A stretch of DNA of 7,215 nucleotides from Bacteroidales bacterium UBA5235 (GCA_002409145.1 DHUL01000033.1:12054-19268), one strand, 5' to 3'; counted from the stretch's first letter, positions 1 to 6,941 are shown. Numbers and translations: made by a program. The notes: generated by a model not told the origin, from the sequence alone.

Positions 1-137
1 TAGCTGAAGTCACGGTTCTGAAGAGTACTTACCAGCTTTTTTCTCCTGGTAGGATTGATGCATTCACCTATGATGACCACAGGGCCTTCGGTGTCTATTA
101 CCACCTCGTTCGTTGTTCCTTTAAGGATCGTCTTCAT
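1..137 (-). CDS. Pterin-binding methyltransferase, methyltetrahydrofolate:corrinoid type (N-terminal part only)
   Basis: The frame opens with ATG at 137 and is cut by the left window edge after 45 codons. Residues 20-35 read VVIIGECINPTRRKKL. This matches the first strand and loop of the pterin-binding TIM barrel shared by dihydropteroate synthase, the MetH folate domain and AcsE/MtrH-like methyltransferases, where the usual form is IGERINPTG. Members move a methyl group between tetrahydrofolate and the cobalt of a corrinoid protein in the cytoplasm. The gene directly upstream encodes just such a corrinoid protein, which favours a methyltransferase over a folate-synthesis DHPS. A short leader before the GE-IN motif is typical of stand-alone corrinoid methyltransferases. 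Cys26 and Arg31 replace the Arg and Gly I would expect in the motif. No Shine-Dalgarno site is evident. The catalytic barrel is outside the window, so the exact subfamily and the direction of methyl transfer are inferred. Confidence 0.8.
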   Translation of the reverse strand, partial: MKTILKGTTNEVVIDTEGPVVIIGECINPTRRKKLVSTLQNRDFS

Positions 138-159
138 TTACTCTAATTTTCAATTAAGG

Positions 160-195
160 GCAAACTGAATTCAGCTACAGGCACGAAAAGTTTGC
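160..195 (-). promoter_or_regulatory. Inverted repeat ahead of the methyltransferase gene
   Basis: The 121-bp gap between the corrinoid gene and the methyltransferase gene contains a perfect 7-bp inverted repeat, GCAAACT (160-166) and AGTTTGC (189-195), with 22 bp between the arms. A 10-bp palindrome, CTGAATTCAG (165-174), overlaps one arm. In the minus-strand transcript the hairpin would end about 22 nt before the ATG at 137. It lacks a T-run and so is not a convincing terminator. A -7-like TATATTCG (202-195, minus) overlaps the repeat, but I see no matching -33 box. The role could be mRNA processing, translational tuning or none. Confidence 0.25.
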
Positions 196-258
196 GAATA
201 TACAGTACGGGGTTCGGGCACTCGTGCTGCATAGCGAAATAACAAATAATTTCTTTAA

Positions 259-924
259 TCAGACCAGTGTTTTGAGGTATTCCACTGCCCCCTGTGGATC
301 AGGCGAATAGAAATCTGCTCCTATTTTCCGGCAGAACTCTTCGGTCACTGGTGCCCCCCCGACAAGAATTCTCAGTCCGGGGAATCTTTCGCGCAGTTCA
401 ACTACGCTTTTCCGCATGTTTTCCATAGTAGTGGTCAGCAGGGCAGACAGTCCGAGTACTGCTCCCGGATGTTTTTCGATTGTCTCGGTGAAATTATCAG
501 TGCTGACATCCACTCCAAGGTCAACAATCTCCCATCCGGCACCTTCTATCATCATAGAGACGAGATTCTTGCCAATGTCATGCAGGTCTCCCCTGACAGT
601 TCCGATAATAAATGTTCCCCTTCTCTTTGTCTCGCCGGAGAGATAATAGGGTTTAATATGGGTCATGGAGCTGCTCATGGCCTTTGCAGCCATCAGCATC
701 TGGGGAACAAATATCTCGTTTCTTGAAAACTTCTGCCCCACTTTTGACATCGCAGGTATCAGGGCATCCTCGAGAATATCTCCCGGGCTGATTCCCTCAT
801 CAAGGGCATGCCTTGTGAGCTCAAAAGCCCCCTCCTCTCCTTTCATGGCCGGAGGATATGGCGATTTAATGTCAACCTTGCCGAATTCAACACAGGTTGA
901 GATTCTTTCAAGTATCTCAGTCAT
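259..924 (-). CDS. Cobalamin-binding corrinoid protein of a methyltransferase system (MtbC/MtmC/MttC-like)
   Basis: This 221-aa cytoplasmic methyl carrier has the two-part layout of the MtaC/MtbC/MttC family, at the usual length for it. Residues about 1-95 form the helical cap (B12-binding_2), including EIFVPQMLMAAKAM at 70-83. Residues about 103-221 form the Rossmann-like cobalamin domain. That domain has the signature D113-L-H115-D-I-G118, whose His115 is expected to be the lower axial ligand of cobalt, then GLSALLTTTM (158-167) and VGGAP (188-192), which line the nucleotide tail. All key positions are intact. I chose ATG at 924. An in-frame TTG at 936 would add four residues, but it is a weaker start and neither has a Shine-Dalgarno site. 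The following pterin-methyltransferase gene is its likely partner. The substrate (methylamine, methoxy-aromatic, glycine betaine or other) would be set by a third methyltransferase that is not in the window. Confidence 0.9.
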   Translation of the reverse strand: MTEILERISTCVEFGKVDIKSPYPPAMKGEEGAFELTRHALDEGISPGDILEDALIPAMSKVGQKFSRNEIFVPQMLMAAKAMSSSMTHIKPYYLSGETKRRGTFIIGTVRGDLHDIGKNLVSMMIEGAGWEIVDLGVDVSTDNFTETIEKHPGAVLGLSALLTTTMENMRKSVVELRERFPGLRILVGGAPVTEEFCRKIGADFYSPDPQGAVEYLKTLV

Positions 925-997
925 TTCAATAATCAATAACTATCAGCCACGCCTTCATTTGTGGCAGGTTCTGGTATAAAACAGAGGCAAAACCAGG

Positions 998-1032
998 TAA
1001 AAAGTGCCCGTGGGCATAGCCACGGACACTTT
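998..1032 (-). terminator. Intrinsic terminator after the susCD-like operon
   Basis: AAAGTG (1001-1006) pairs with CACTTT (1027-1032) and CCGTGG (1008-1013) with CCACGG (1020-1025). One mismatch separates the two stems, and the loop is 6 nt. Read on the minus strand, the hairpin ends in CACTTTTTAC, a five-T run, as expected for termination about 100 bp after the SusD stop codon. The plus-strand reading has only three Ts. The 97 bp between the stop codon and the hairpin also hold a 7-bp inverted repeat, AACCAAC (1039-1045) and GTTGGTT (1088-1094), with a 42-bp loop. Only about 75 bp separate this terminator from the corrinoid gene start. I found no clear promoter there. Confidence 0.7.
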
Positions 1033-1129
1033 AACCTGAACCAACCCTAATAATTCCTTCTAATCATATATTCGAACAAAATCAGTCGTTGGTTTTCCAG
1101 ATCTTAATATGCTCATCCCTTACAGGTGA

Positions 1130-3088
1130 TCAATATCCCGGGTTCTGATAAGCTGCTTTTTCAGCAGCGCTCATCTCGAGACCATCCAACTGACCTTGAG
1201 GAATGGGGCGCAGGTAGTGATATTTCTGAATTGTACGGGTTACTACTTCAGGTGTGTGGTCTCCAAGATTTGGGCCACAAATTGTATAGGTATGTGCTAA
1301 AGTTTCCCATGTCTGTGTACGCACAAGGTCATACCACCGGACACCTTCACCATAAAATTCACGTGAACGTTCAGCCAGTACATAATCTACAGTTATTGTT
1401 GCCGGTGTGGCAGCAATCATTTCTGCGCTGTGGTCCTCAATTTTTGGGGCATTGCCATTATTGTTCCAGCGCCATTTACCGGCACGGGCACGAATAACAT
1501 TGATCAAATCCAATGCTGTTTTTCCTGTTACAGTGGTTGCTCCTTTGACCGCAGCCTCAGCAGCTATGAAGTAGAGCTCCGAAAACTTGGCAATCGGGAA
1601 AGGACGGGTAATGCTTCCGTTAGGTTGGCCCAGGCCGACTCCATTGTCAGTACGGTAAGTTCCAATCTTATATCCGCAACCCGGATGTACCAGCCTGCTT
1701 ATTGCGTTAGGAGCTATTACATAATCTGCTCTTCCTGGTAATACACCTGCCCCGATATTACTTTTATAAAGCGAATTAGAGTAATCGATGCCACCCGGAT
1801 CGTTGTCAAGGAATGTAAGTATCGGGTCACCAGGATATACCGTCATATCATTTGCATTATACAGAAAAGCATTTGTAACGCCGCCTTTATTCCAGTTGCC
1901 ACGGTAAACGGTTACAAAGGTCCCGTCATAGCGGGAGTCATTGGTTTTGTCGGCAAATGTGTTTGTGAATACTTCGATAGGAGGAGCCATACGGGTCCAT
2001 GGGCGACCCAGATGCTGTTCTGCTTCACGTTGTACAGAGTTTACGGTTGACGGAGCAGCCCAGGGTGTCTTTGAGCTTGTCATGGTTGTGTAGTTCCATG
2101 TCATCATCCATGCTGCGAAATTATCAGCACCACCACCTGAGGCATAAGAAAGGTTCGCGTCATTCCAGTAGTCACTTGCCTGGGTACGGTCAGCATACAG
2201 CACAATTTCCTTGTTACGGTCGTTTGAACCAAGGTTGACATCATAAAAATTTGGCAGCAATCCGAAAGGTCCGGGATCATCAATAGCAGCTGTTGCAATG
2301 TTATAGGCTTCCTGATAGTACCATGCGGCATTATGTCCATCAGGGTCAGTGCGTGGACAATCGGGATAGGTAGGGATATTATTCGGATTTTCGAGCCACC
2401 ATGCATATGTCAGGTAAGCTTTTGACAGGTAAAGACGGGCAGCTGTCTTTGTTAAAGCGCCGGTTAATCGTCCGGTTGGGGGCAAATTTTCCACTGCTGC
2501 CAGCAGATCGGGAAATATTGCCTTTGTGTAGACTTCAGGAACGGTATTGCGTACTGAAGTTCTGACCGGTGAGATATTGAACGCCAGTTCACCGGAGCCA
2601 AAGTCAAGCGGTACCCCTCCAAAGGTCTGTACGAGATAGAAATAGTGGAATGCACGGAAGAACCTTGCTTCAGCAATCAGTGCATCTGATATTGTGCCTA
2701 CGGCGGTAGCATTTTCAATAATACCGTTTGCGGTGTTTATTGCAGGGAATGCATTAGACCAAAGTCCGCCAGCATCTGAAGCGCTGGGAGTGATAGGCCC
2801 GCCTGCCCCGGAAAGGTCCATGATCTTAAAGTTACCTGTACCCCCACTGGCAGCCCATGTTGCTTCATCGGTACCGGTCAGACCATTACTGTAAAAATAT
2901 GCATCGCCCCATAAACGTCTGAGTGTGGCGTATTCAGCAGTTAAGCCTCCCATAACGCCTTCCGGGGTTTTGAAAGTCTCGGGTGTATATATAGCACGTG
3001 GCTGCTCTTCAAGAATATCAGAGCACGACGCAAACAGGAGCAACGCAATGGCTGTTCCTAAAACAGAATTTATCAGTTTACGTTTCAT
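1130..3088 (-). CDS. SusD/RagB-like outer-membrane nutrient-binding lipoprotein
   Basis: This 652-aa protein starts with a lipoprotein signal peptide: basic MKRK, a hydrophobic stretch, then lipobox FASC with lipidated Cys22. The acidic SDILEE that follows fits a surface-exported Bacteroidota lipoprotein. The family signature RFFRAFHYFYLVQTFGG lies at 142-158, in the TPR-bearing N-terminal half. The C-terminal SusD domain shows FPIAKFSELYFIAAEA (497-512), LINVIRARAG (528-537), ERSREFYGEGVRWYDLVR (573-590), LRPIPQ (626-631) and the classic terminal QNPGY (648-652). It should sit as a lid on the partner SusC barrel and capture ligand outside the cell. It is about 100 residues longer than starch SusD but within the family range. 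The middle region (about 230-480) is rich in Trp, Tyr, Asn and Asp and presumably forms the variable ligand-binding loops. The gene begins 12 bp after the susC-like stop. The substrate is unknown. Confidence 0.95.
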   Translation of the reverse strand: MKRKLINSVLGTAIALLLFASCSDILEEQPRAIYTPETFKTPEGVMGGLTAEYATLRRLWGDAYFYSNGLTGTDEATWAASGGTGNFKIMDLSGAGGPITPSASDAGGLWSNAFPAINTANGIIENATAVGTISDALIAEARFFRAFHYFYLVQTFGGVPLDFGSGELAFNISPVRTSVRNTVPEVYTKAIFPDLLAAVENLPPTGRLTGALTKTAARLYLSKAYLTYAWWLENPNNIPTYPDCPRTDPDGHNAAWYYQEAYNIATAAIDDPGPFGLLPNFYDVNLGSNDRNKEIVLYADRTQASDYWNDANLSYASGGGADNFAAWMMTWNYTTMTSSKTPWAAPSTVNSVQREAEQHLGRPWTRMAPPIEVFTNTFADKTNDSRYDGTFVTVYRGNWNKGGVTNAFLYNANDMTVYPGDPILTFLDNDPGGIDYSNSLYKSNIGAGVLPGRADYVIAPNAISRLVHPGCGYKIGTYRTDNGVGLGQPNGSITRPFPIAKFSELYFIAAEAAVKGATTVTGKTALDLINVIRARAGKWRWNNNGNAPKIEDHSAEMIAATPATITVDYVLAERSREFYGEGVRWYDLVRTQTWETLAHTYTICGPNLGDHTPEVVTRTIQKYHYLRPIPQGQLDGLEMSAAEKAAYQNPGY

Positions 3089-3100
3089 TACCGTTCTTTT

Positions 3101-6100
3101 TTAAAATGTCATATTGATACCGATCATATAGTTGCGTGTTGCAGGCGTGTTGGTGCCTATGGTCAGCAACCGTCTGAGAGATCCGGACAAGGGCACTGCA
3201 GCATTTTCATTACCGTACGAGTTAGTCTCGGGATCCATCCCGGATTCCTTCGTATAAGGAGAGAACAATACAAATGGATTCTGTACGGTTGCATATACCT
3301 TGAGCGTCTTAAATCCGGCTCTTTTGATCCACTCATTACTATCCAGATTGTACCCGAGTGTAATTGTCCGCACCTTCAGATATGATGCATCAAAGTAACC
3401 CATTGTGCTTCCATATTTTGGATTGTCGCCACCAACACCGTTTGGTTTGGGATACTTGGCGTCTGTGTTATCCGGGGTCCAGTAATCTATCCTTACGTTA
3501 TTGCCCGATCTCGTGTTCAGGTTATTCAGGTAGCTTCCCGATCCATAGAGAACGCTGTTGAGAATACCACCTTTCTTGAAGGCACCAATAATGGAGAGGT
3601 CTATTCCTTTATATGCCAGTCGGGTATTGAAGCCTCCCATAAAGTCAGGCTCCATTTCAATTATTTGCCTGTCAGCAGCTGTAATTGCTCTTGCAGGTGT
3701 GACTCCATCGCTAAGGTAATCACCGGTATATTTTACCTTAATCATACCAACATTACCTCCCGGTTCAAGGATATTGAAGTTTGGATCATTCTGCTGCCAG
3801 ATGCCAATATTCTCGTAGTCGTAGATTACATCAATCGGATGTCCTACAAACCACCAGTTGGTTTCATCCTTCATTTGTCCCGAAGCAAGCTCAACCAGCT
3901 TGTTGCGATTGGCGTACAGGTTGACACCTGCTTCCCATGACCATCCGTTTGGGTTGTCGATAATCACACCGTCAATTGAAAACTCAAGTCCTTTATTCTC
4001 AGTCTTGCCAATATTGGCCATATAGCTGCCTACACCCGAAGTGGAGGGTAGCCCGACACTGAGGATAACATCATGGGTGTACATTGCGTAATACTCAATA
4101 GTACCTGACAGGCGATTCTCAAGTAATCCAAAGTCAAGACCAATATTATATGTTTTCGAGAATTCCCATCCTAAGGTAGGGTTAGGAAGTTCTGAAACGT
4201 ACATCCCCATGGAATATACAGTTCCGAAATTATAAGGCCTTGTGCTTAACAGACCAAGGGTTTTGTAAGGATCGACAGACTGGTTGGATGTTTCTCCGTA
4301 ACCCATCCTCAGTTTCAGAAGGTTTATCTGGCTGATACTCTTCATAAATTGCTCATTTGCAATATTCCATCCAACCGACACGGCAGGATATGTATGCCAC
4401 TTTTGTCCGGGAGCCAGCCTGGATGAACCATCAGTACGGGCAGCAACACTTATCATATAACGACTGTCGTATGAATACATTACACGGCCCATGTATGAAA
4501 GCAAACCAGTCAGTTCATATCTCTGGTTTGTAGGATTGACTGTTTTATCCGCTGTTGCCTGACCCAGATTGTAGAACTGGAAAGCATCTATGGGAATATC
4601 CTTTGTCGAGACAGATGAAGAGTTATACATTGATTGCTCAGCTGAGAACATTGCAACTGCGTTCAGCTGATGCTTACCTGCAAAGGTTTTATCATATGTA
4701 AGCAGGTTCTCAACTGCCCAGTTCAGCGTATGTGAGTTGCTGATTGAGGCAGTGGAGTTATTAGATGGTGTGCCGCTGAAAACACCTACCCCTGTATAGC
4801 TTCCGTTGTTACTCTGCCGATAGTTCAAACCCAGGTTAATGCGATACTTAAGACCCTCTATCCCGGGCATTTTCACTTCAGCATATAGTGCATTATAAGT
4901 TCCGAATGCCCTGTTCTGATCAATATACTTATCACCTAAACCTTCCAATACTTCCCGTGTCGATACCCACTGAGCACCCGAAGTAGCCTGCATGAATCTT
5001 TGTTTCAGGGAGCCATCCTCGTTGTAGATGTCGGCTATAGGTGAATGATCAAGGGCCATACCAACTGCCCCGAGGTTATTCCCGTTGGTAACAGAGTAAT
5101 TGGTATTTGTGCTGATACCGAAGCGTAAATATTTCCCGATTCCCTGATCAAGTGAACTCCGGATCGAATAACGAGTGTAATCCTGAAGGGGAACGACAGC
5201 TTCATCCTTATAGTATCCTACCCCGAACGTGTAGTTGCCGGTCTGTGTACCACCGGTAATACCCAAATCATGACTGTTCACCATTCCGGTCTTGTACAGC
5301 AGGTCCTGCCAGTCAGTATTCACATCATTGGATTCATCCAGTGTGTTTGTGTACTGATTTGCTGCTGCACGCAGTGCAACAAATTCAGGTCCGTTCATCA
5401 TTGGATATTTGGCAAATACCTGCTTCATGCCAACATAACTGTTGAGACTTACCTGTGCTTGCTGCCCTGCATAGCCCTTACTGGTGGTAACAAGAATGAC
5501 ACCGTTTGCTCCGCGCGAACCATATATAGCTGTTGAAGAAGCATCCTTAAGAATATCTATACTCTTGATTGCGCTGGGGCTGATGTCACCAATTGACCCT
5601 GCAAAGGGTATCCCGTCAATAACAATTAACGGATCGTTGATGGCATTCAGTGAACGGGTACCACGAATCCTAATCTGCATTGCTGCTCCGGGTTTGGTTG
5701 ATACCTGTGACATATCAACCCCTGAGACACGTCCCTGAAGAGCCTGTGAAATATTTGCCGACGGCACATCCCTGACTGCATCACCAGCCATTGATGCCAC
5801 TGATCCTGTAACATTGCTTTTTCTGGCTGTTCCATAACCAATAACTACAATTTCTTCAAGGCCTATGTCACTTGCTGCCAGGGTCACATTAACAACAGAC
5901 TGTGATCCGACAGTAATTTCCTGTGGTGAGTATCCTACAAATGAGAAAACAAGCACAGGATTGGTTGTTGTCACCGCTATTCTGTACTGGCCGTTCGCAT
6001 CTGAAAGACTTCCGTTGTTAGTACCCTTTTCCATGACAGTCACCCCTGGCAACGGGTTGCCATCGCTTTCAGTGACGAATCCCGTAATGACTCTTTGCTG

Positions 6101-6247
6101 AGTCAGGTTCAGTCCTTCAGGATTGGATCCTGAGGCAAATGCCATTCCTGTCTGCACAGGAATCAGCACTGCAATGAGCGTCATGCTCAGAAGTAGTTTT
6201 CCAAAGTATTTTTTAAAAATACCTGGAGTTAAATGATTTTTAATCAT
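3101..6247 (-). CDS. SusC/RagA-like TonB-dependent outer-membrane transporter
   Basis: This 1048-aa protein has a signal peptide (hydrophobic 18-37, cleavage probably after AFA at 36-38). A carboxypeptidase-D regulatory-like domain follows (about 53-125, with GFVTESDGNPLPGVTV and FSFVGY). Next come the SusC hallmark EEIVVIGYG (131-139) at the TonB-box region and a plug domain (about 142-258, with IRIRGTRSLN, PLIVIDGIP, DILKDASSTAIYGSRGANGV). The remaining roughly 780 residues form the 22-strand barrel, ending in a C-terminal Phe (NMTF) as expected for BAM recognition. There is no extra STN domain at the N terminus, so direct FecI/FecR-type sigma signalling through this protein is unlikely. 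It imports the ligand captured by the SusD-like partner into the periplasm, using TonB/ExbBD energy. ATG at 6247 places the signal peptide well. No strong Shine-Dalgarno site precedes it, and its ATG overlaps the stop of a small upstream frame. The reading frame is intact. Confidence 0.96.
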   Translation of the reverse strand: MIKNHLTPGIFKKYFGKLLLSMTLIAVLIPVQTGMAFASGSNPEGLNLTQQRVITGFVTESDGNPLPGVTVMEKGTNNGSLSDANGQYRIAVTTTNPVLVFSFVGYSPQEITVGSQSVVNVTLAASDIGLEEIVVIGYGTARKSNVTGSVASMAGDAVRDVPSANISQALQGRVSGVDMSQVSTKPGAAMQIRIRGTRSLNAINDPLIVIDGIPFAGSIGDISPSAIKSIDILKDASSTAIYGSRGANGVILVTTSKGYAGQQAQVSLNSYVGMKQVFAKYPMMNGPEFVALRAAANQYTNTLDESNDVNTDWQDLLYKTGMVNSHDLGITGGTQTGNYTFGVGYYKDEAVVPLQDYTRYSIRSSLDQGIGKYLRFGISTNTNYSVTNGNNLGAVGMALDHSPIADIYNEDGSLKQRFMQATSGAQWVSTREVLEGLGDKYIDQNRAFGTYNALYAEVKMPGIEGLKYRINLGLNYRQSNNGSYTGVGVFSGTPSNNSTASISNSHTLNWAVENLLTYDKTFAGKHQLNAVAMFSAEQSMYNSSSVSTKDIPIDAFQFYNLGQATADKTVNPTNQRYELTGLLSYMGRVMYSYDSRYMISVAARTDGSSRLAPGQKWHTYPAVSVGWNIANEQFMKSISQINLLKLRMGYGETSNQSVDPYKTLGLLSTRPYNFGTVYSMGMYVSELPNPTLGWEFSKTYNIGLDFGLLENRLSGTIEYYAMYTHDVILSVGLPSTSGVGSYMANIGKTENKGLEFSIDGVIIDNPNGWSWEAGVNLYANRNKLVELASGQMKDETNWWFVGHPIDVIYDYENIGIWQQNDPNFNILEPGGNVGMIKVKYTGDYLSDGVTPARAITAADRQIIEMEPDFMGGFNTRLAYKGIDLSIIGAFKKGGILNSVLYGSGSYLNNLNTRSGNNVRIDYWTPDNTDAKYPKPNGVGGDNPKYGSTMGYFDASYLKVRTITLGYNLDSNEWIKRAGFKTLKVYATVQNPFVLFSPYTKESGMDPETNSYGNENAAVPLSGSLRRLLTIGTNTPATRNYMIGINMTF

Positions 6248-6300
6248 GTGATTCTAGTTTTAAGGTTAAATTTCCGGGTTTTAATACGGGCCGAACTCAT
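6244..6300 (-). other. Possible 18-codon upstream reading frame overlapping the susC-like start
   Basis: ATG at 6300 opens a frame that encodes MSSARIKTRKFNLKTRIT and stops with TGA at 6246-6244. The stop shares four bases (ATGA) with the start codon of the transporter. The peptide is strongly basic (six Lys/Arg) with no membrane segment. A purine-rich GGGAAG lies about 5 nt before this ATG, whereas the transporter's own ATG has no such site. The arrangement would suit translational coupling or a leader peptide. A frame this short can easily arise by chance, so it is not called as a gene. Confidence 0.25.
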
Positions 6301-6313
6301 CAATTCTTCCCTG

Positions 6314-6327
6314 CCTGATCAATCAGG
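6314..6327. repeat. Dyad CCTGAT-CA-ATCAGG upstream of the susC-like gene
   Basis: Two perfect 6-bp arms are separated by 2 bp, 67 bp before the transporter start and 14 bp before the small upstream frame. The shape suits a binding site for a dimeric regulator. In the minus-strand RNA it could fold as a 5-bp hairpin with a UUGA loop. A wider CCTGA...TCAGG pair recurs at 6908-6928. No regulator gene is in the window. Confidence 0.3.
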
Positions 6328-6535
6328 ACACAACATTCCTGCTTCACGTGGAATTTTCATTTTTTTGCATGGCTGGTAATTTGTCTGATGTGTTAATTAT
6401 TAAGGTCTAACAGGCACTAATCATCCCTCTTACCACAGTGACAGATCCCCGGCAAAGCCTTGACACAATCCATATTACTGCCACATTTCAAAAAAAACCT
6501 GAAACTCTATCTTTGGAAAATGGTCTACAACATGG

Positions 6536-6566
6536 TAAATATAGTGAATTTTTTTAAAAATGCAAC
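6536..6566 (-). promoter_or_regulatory. Candidate Bacteroidota-type promoter for the susCD-like operon
   Basis: On the minus strand, GTTG (6566-6563) is followed after exactly 19 bp by TATATTTA (6543-6536). The Bacteroidota sigma-ABfr consensus is TTTG, 19-21 bp, TAnnTTTG. The match is three of four bases in the -33 box and five of six fixed bases in the -7 box. Transcription would start near 6528-6530 and give a leader of about 280 nt. No better match lies closer to the gene. The surrounding DNA is AT-rich, which raises the chance of an accidental match. Confidence 0.35.
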
Positions 6567-6777
6567 CGATTTCATAATAGATATATTTTCCCCTTATTCA
6601 GGTAACTATTATTGCATTCACAACAAATCACCGTTTCTCCTGAACAGGGCTTCATCTGGCATACTGAAGACAGGAGCCGCATTGAGTGATCTAACCGATT
6701 GCTTACATAAGATGCGGAGTAAATCTATTTAAGAGATGATGAGAAGCAGGGCATTTATTACACTGACCCTAATTTAA

Positions 6778-6795
6778 GGGCTGATTTATCAGCCC
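6778..6795. repeat. Inverted repeat GGGCTGAT-TT-ATCAGCCC
   Basis: Two perfect 8-bp arms surround a 2-bp centre. On the minus strand it reads as a GC-topped hairpin followed by CTTAAATTAGG, which is too poor in consecutive Ts for a strong intrinsic terminator. It lies about 150 bp after the rRNA terminator and may act as a second, weak stop or as a protein-binding site. Confidence 0.35.
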
Positions 6796-6941
6796 GGCAG
6801 TCTGCGTTACCATAACGGAATTTCCCATGTTTCTGCCTTTTCACATGCTACCGGGAGCACAAAAGAGCTCTCCCTGGCAGGAGCCGCAGGTGAATGACCC
6901 GTGATATCCTGAGGCATCCGGATTCAGGTATGTGATATAAC

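Larger units (their letters stand above)
6248..6941. other. Long intergenic region between the rRNA operon and the susCD-like operon
   Basis: About 690 bp hold no convincing gene on either strand. The longest open frame, a 90-codon frame on plus (6460-6732), has no recognisable family features and runs against every neighbour. The region is AT-rich around 6485-6600, contains the dyads and promoter candidate listed separately, and has an AT-only inverted repeat TTAAT-T-ATTAA (6393-6403). I see no tRNA, no insertion-sequence remnant and no riboswitch I can recognise. If transcription starts at the candidate promoter, the susC-like mRNA would have a leader of about 280 nt. Confidence 0.6.

Noticed and set aside
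416..979. Plus-strand open frames opposite the corrinoid gene
   Set aside because: The minus-strand protein has complete cobalamin-binding motifs over the same DNA, so the plus frames are shadows.
925..1129. Cobalamin riboswitch upstream of the corrinoid gene
   Set aside because: The gap is about 205 bp and already holds the susD 3' region and a terminator. I see no B12-box-like conserved segment, and there is no room for the full fold after the terminator.
1126..2894. Several open frames on the plus strand and one or two alternative minus frames inside the susD-like gene
   Set aside because: They overlap a full-length, well-supported SusD-like protein and have no recognisable protein features.
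3364..6101. Open frames on both strands inside the susC-like gene
   Set aside because: They are shadows of the intact 1048-aa transporter frame.
6417..6473. 18-codon minus-strand frame inside the putative susC leader
   Set aside because: It has no ribosome-binding site and no overlap or spacing relation to the transporter start. Several other tiny frames occur nearby by chance.
6460..6732. 90-codon open frame on the plus strand in the long intergenic region
   Set aside because: It lies in AT-rich DNA, is rich in Asn, Ile, Phe and Lys without a domain or signal that I recognise, opposes all neighbours, and shows no ribosome-binding site. It is most likely a chance frame.
6835..6940. Possible tRNA downstream of the 5S gene
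   Set aside because: No TTC-arm (GGTTCGAATCC-like) sequence or cloverleaf can be drawn, and the region lies beyond the rRNA terminator.
6248..6941. Mobile element, CRISPR array or integration site next to the rRNA operon
   Set aside because: There are no terminal inverted repeats with flanking duplications, no regularly spaced repeats, and no transposase or integrase fragments on either strand.
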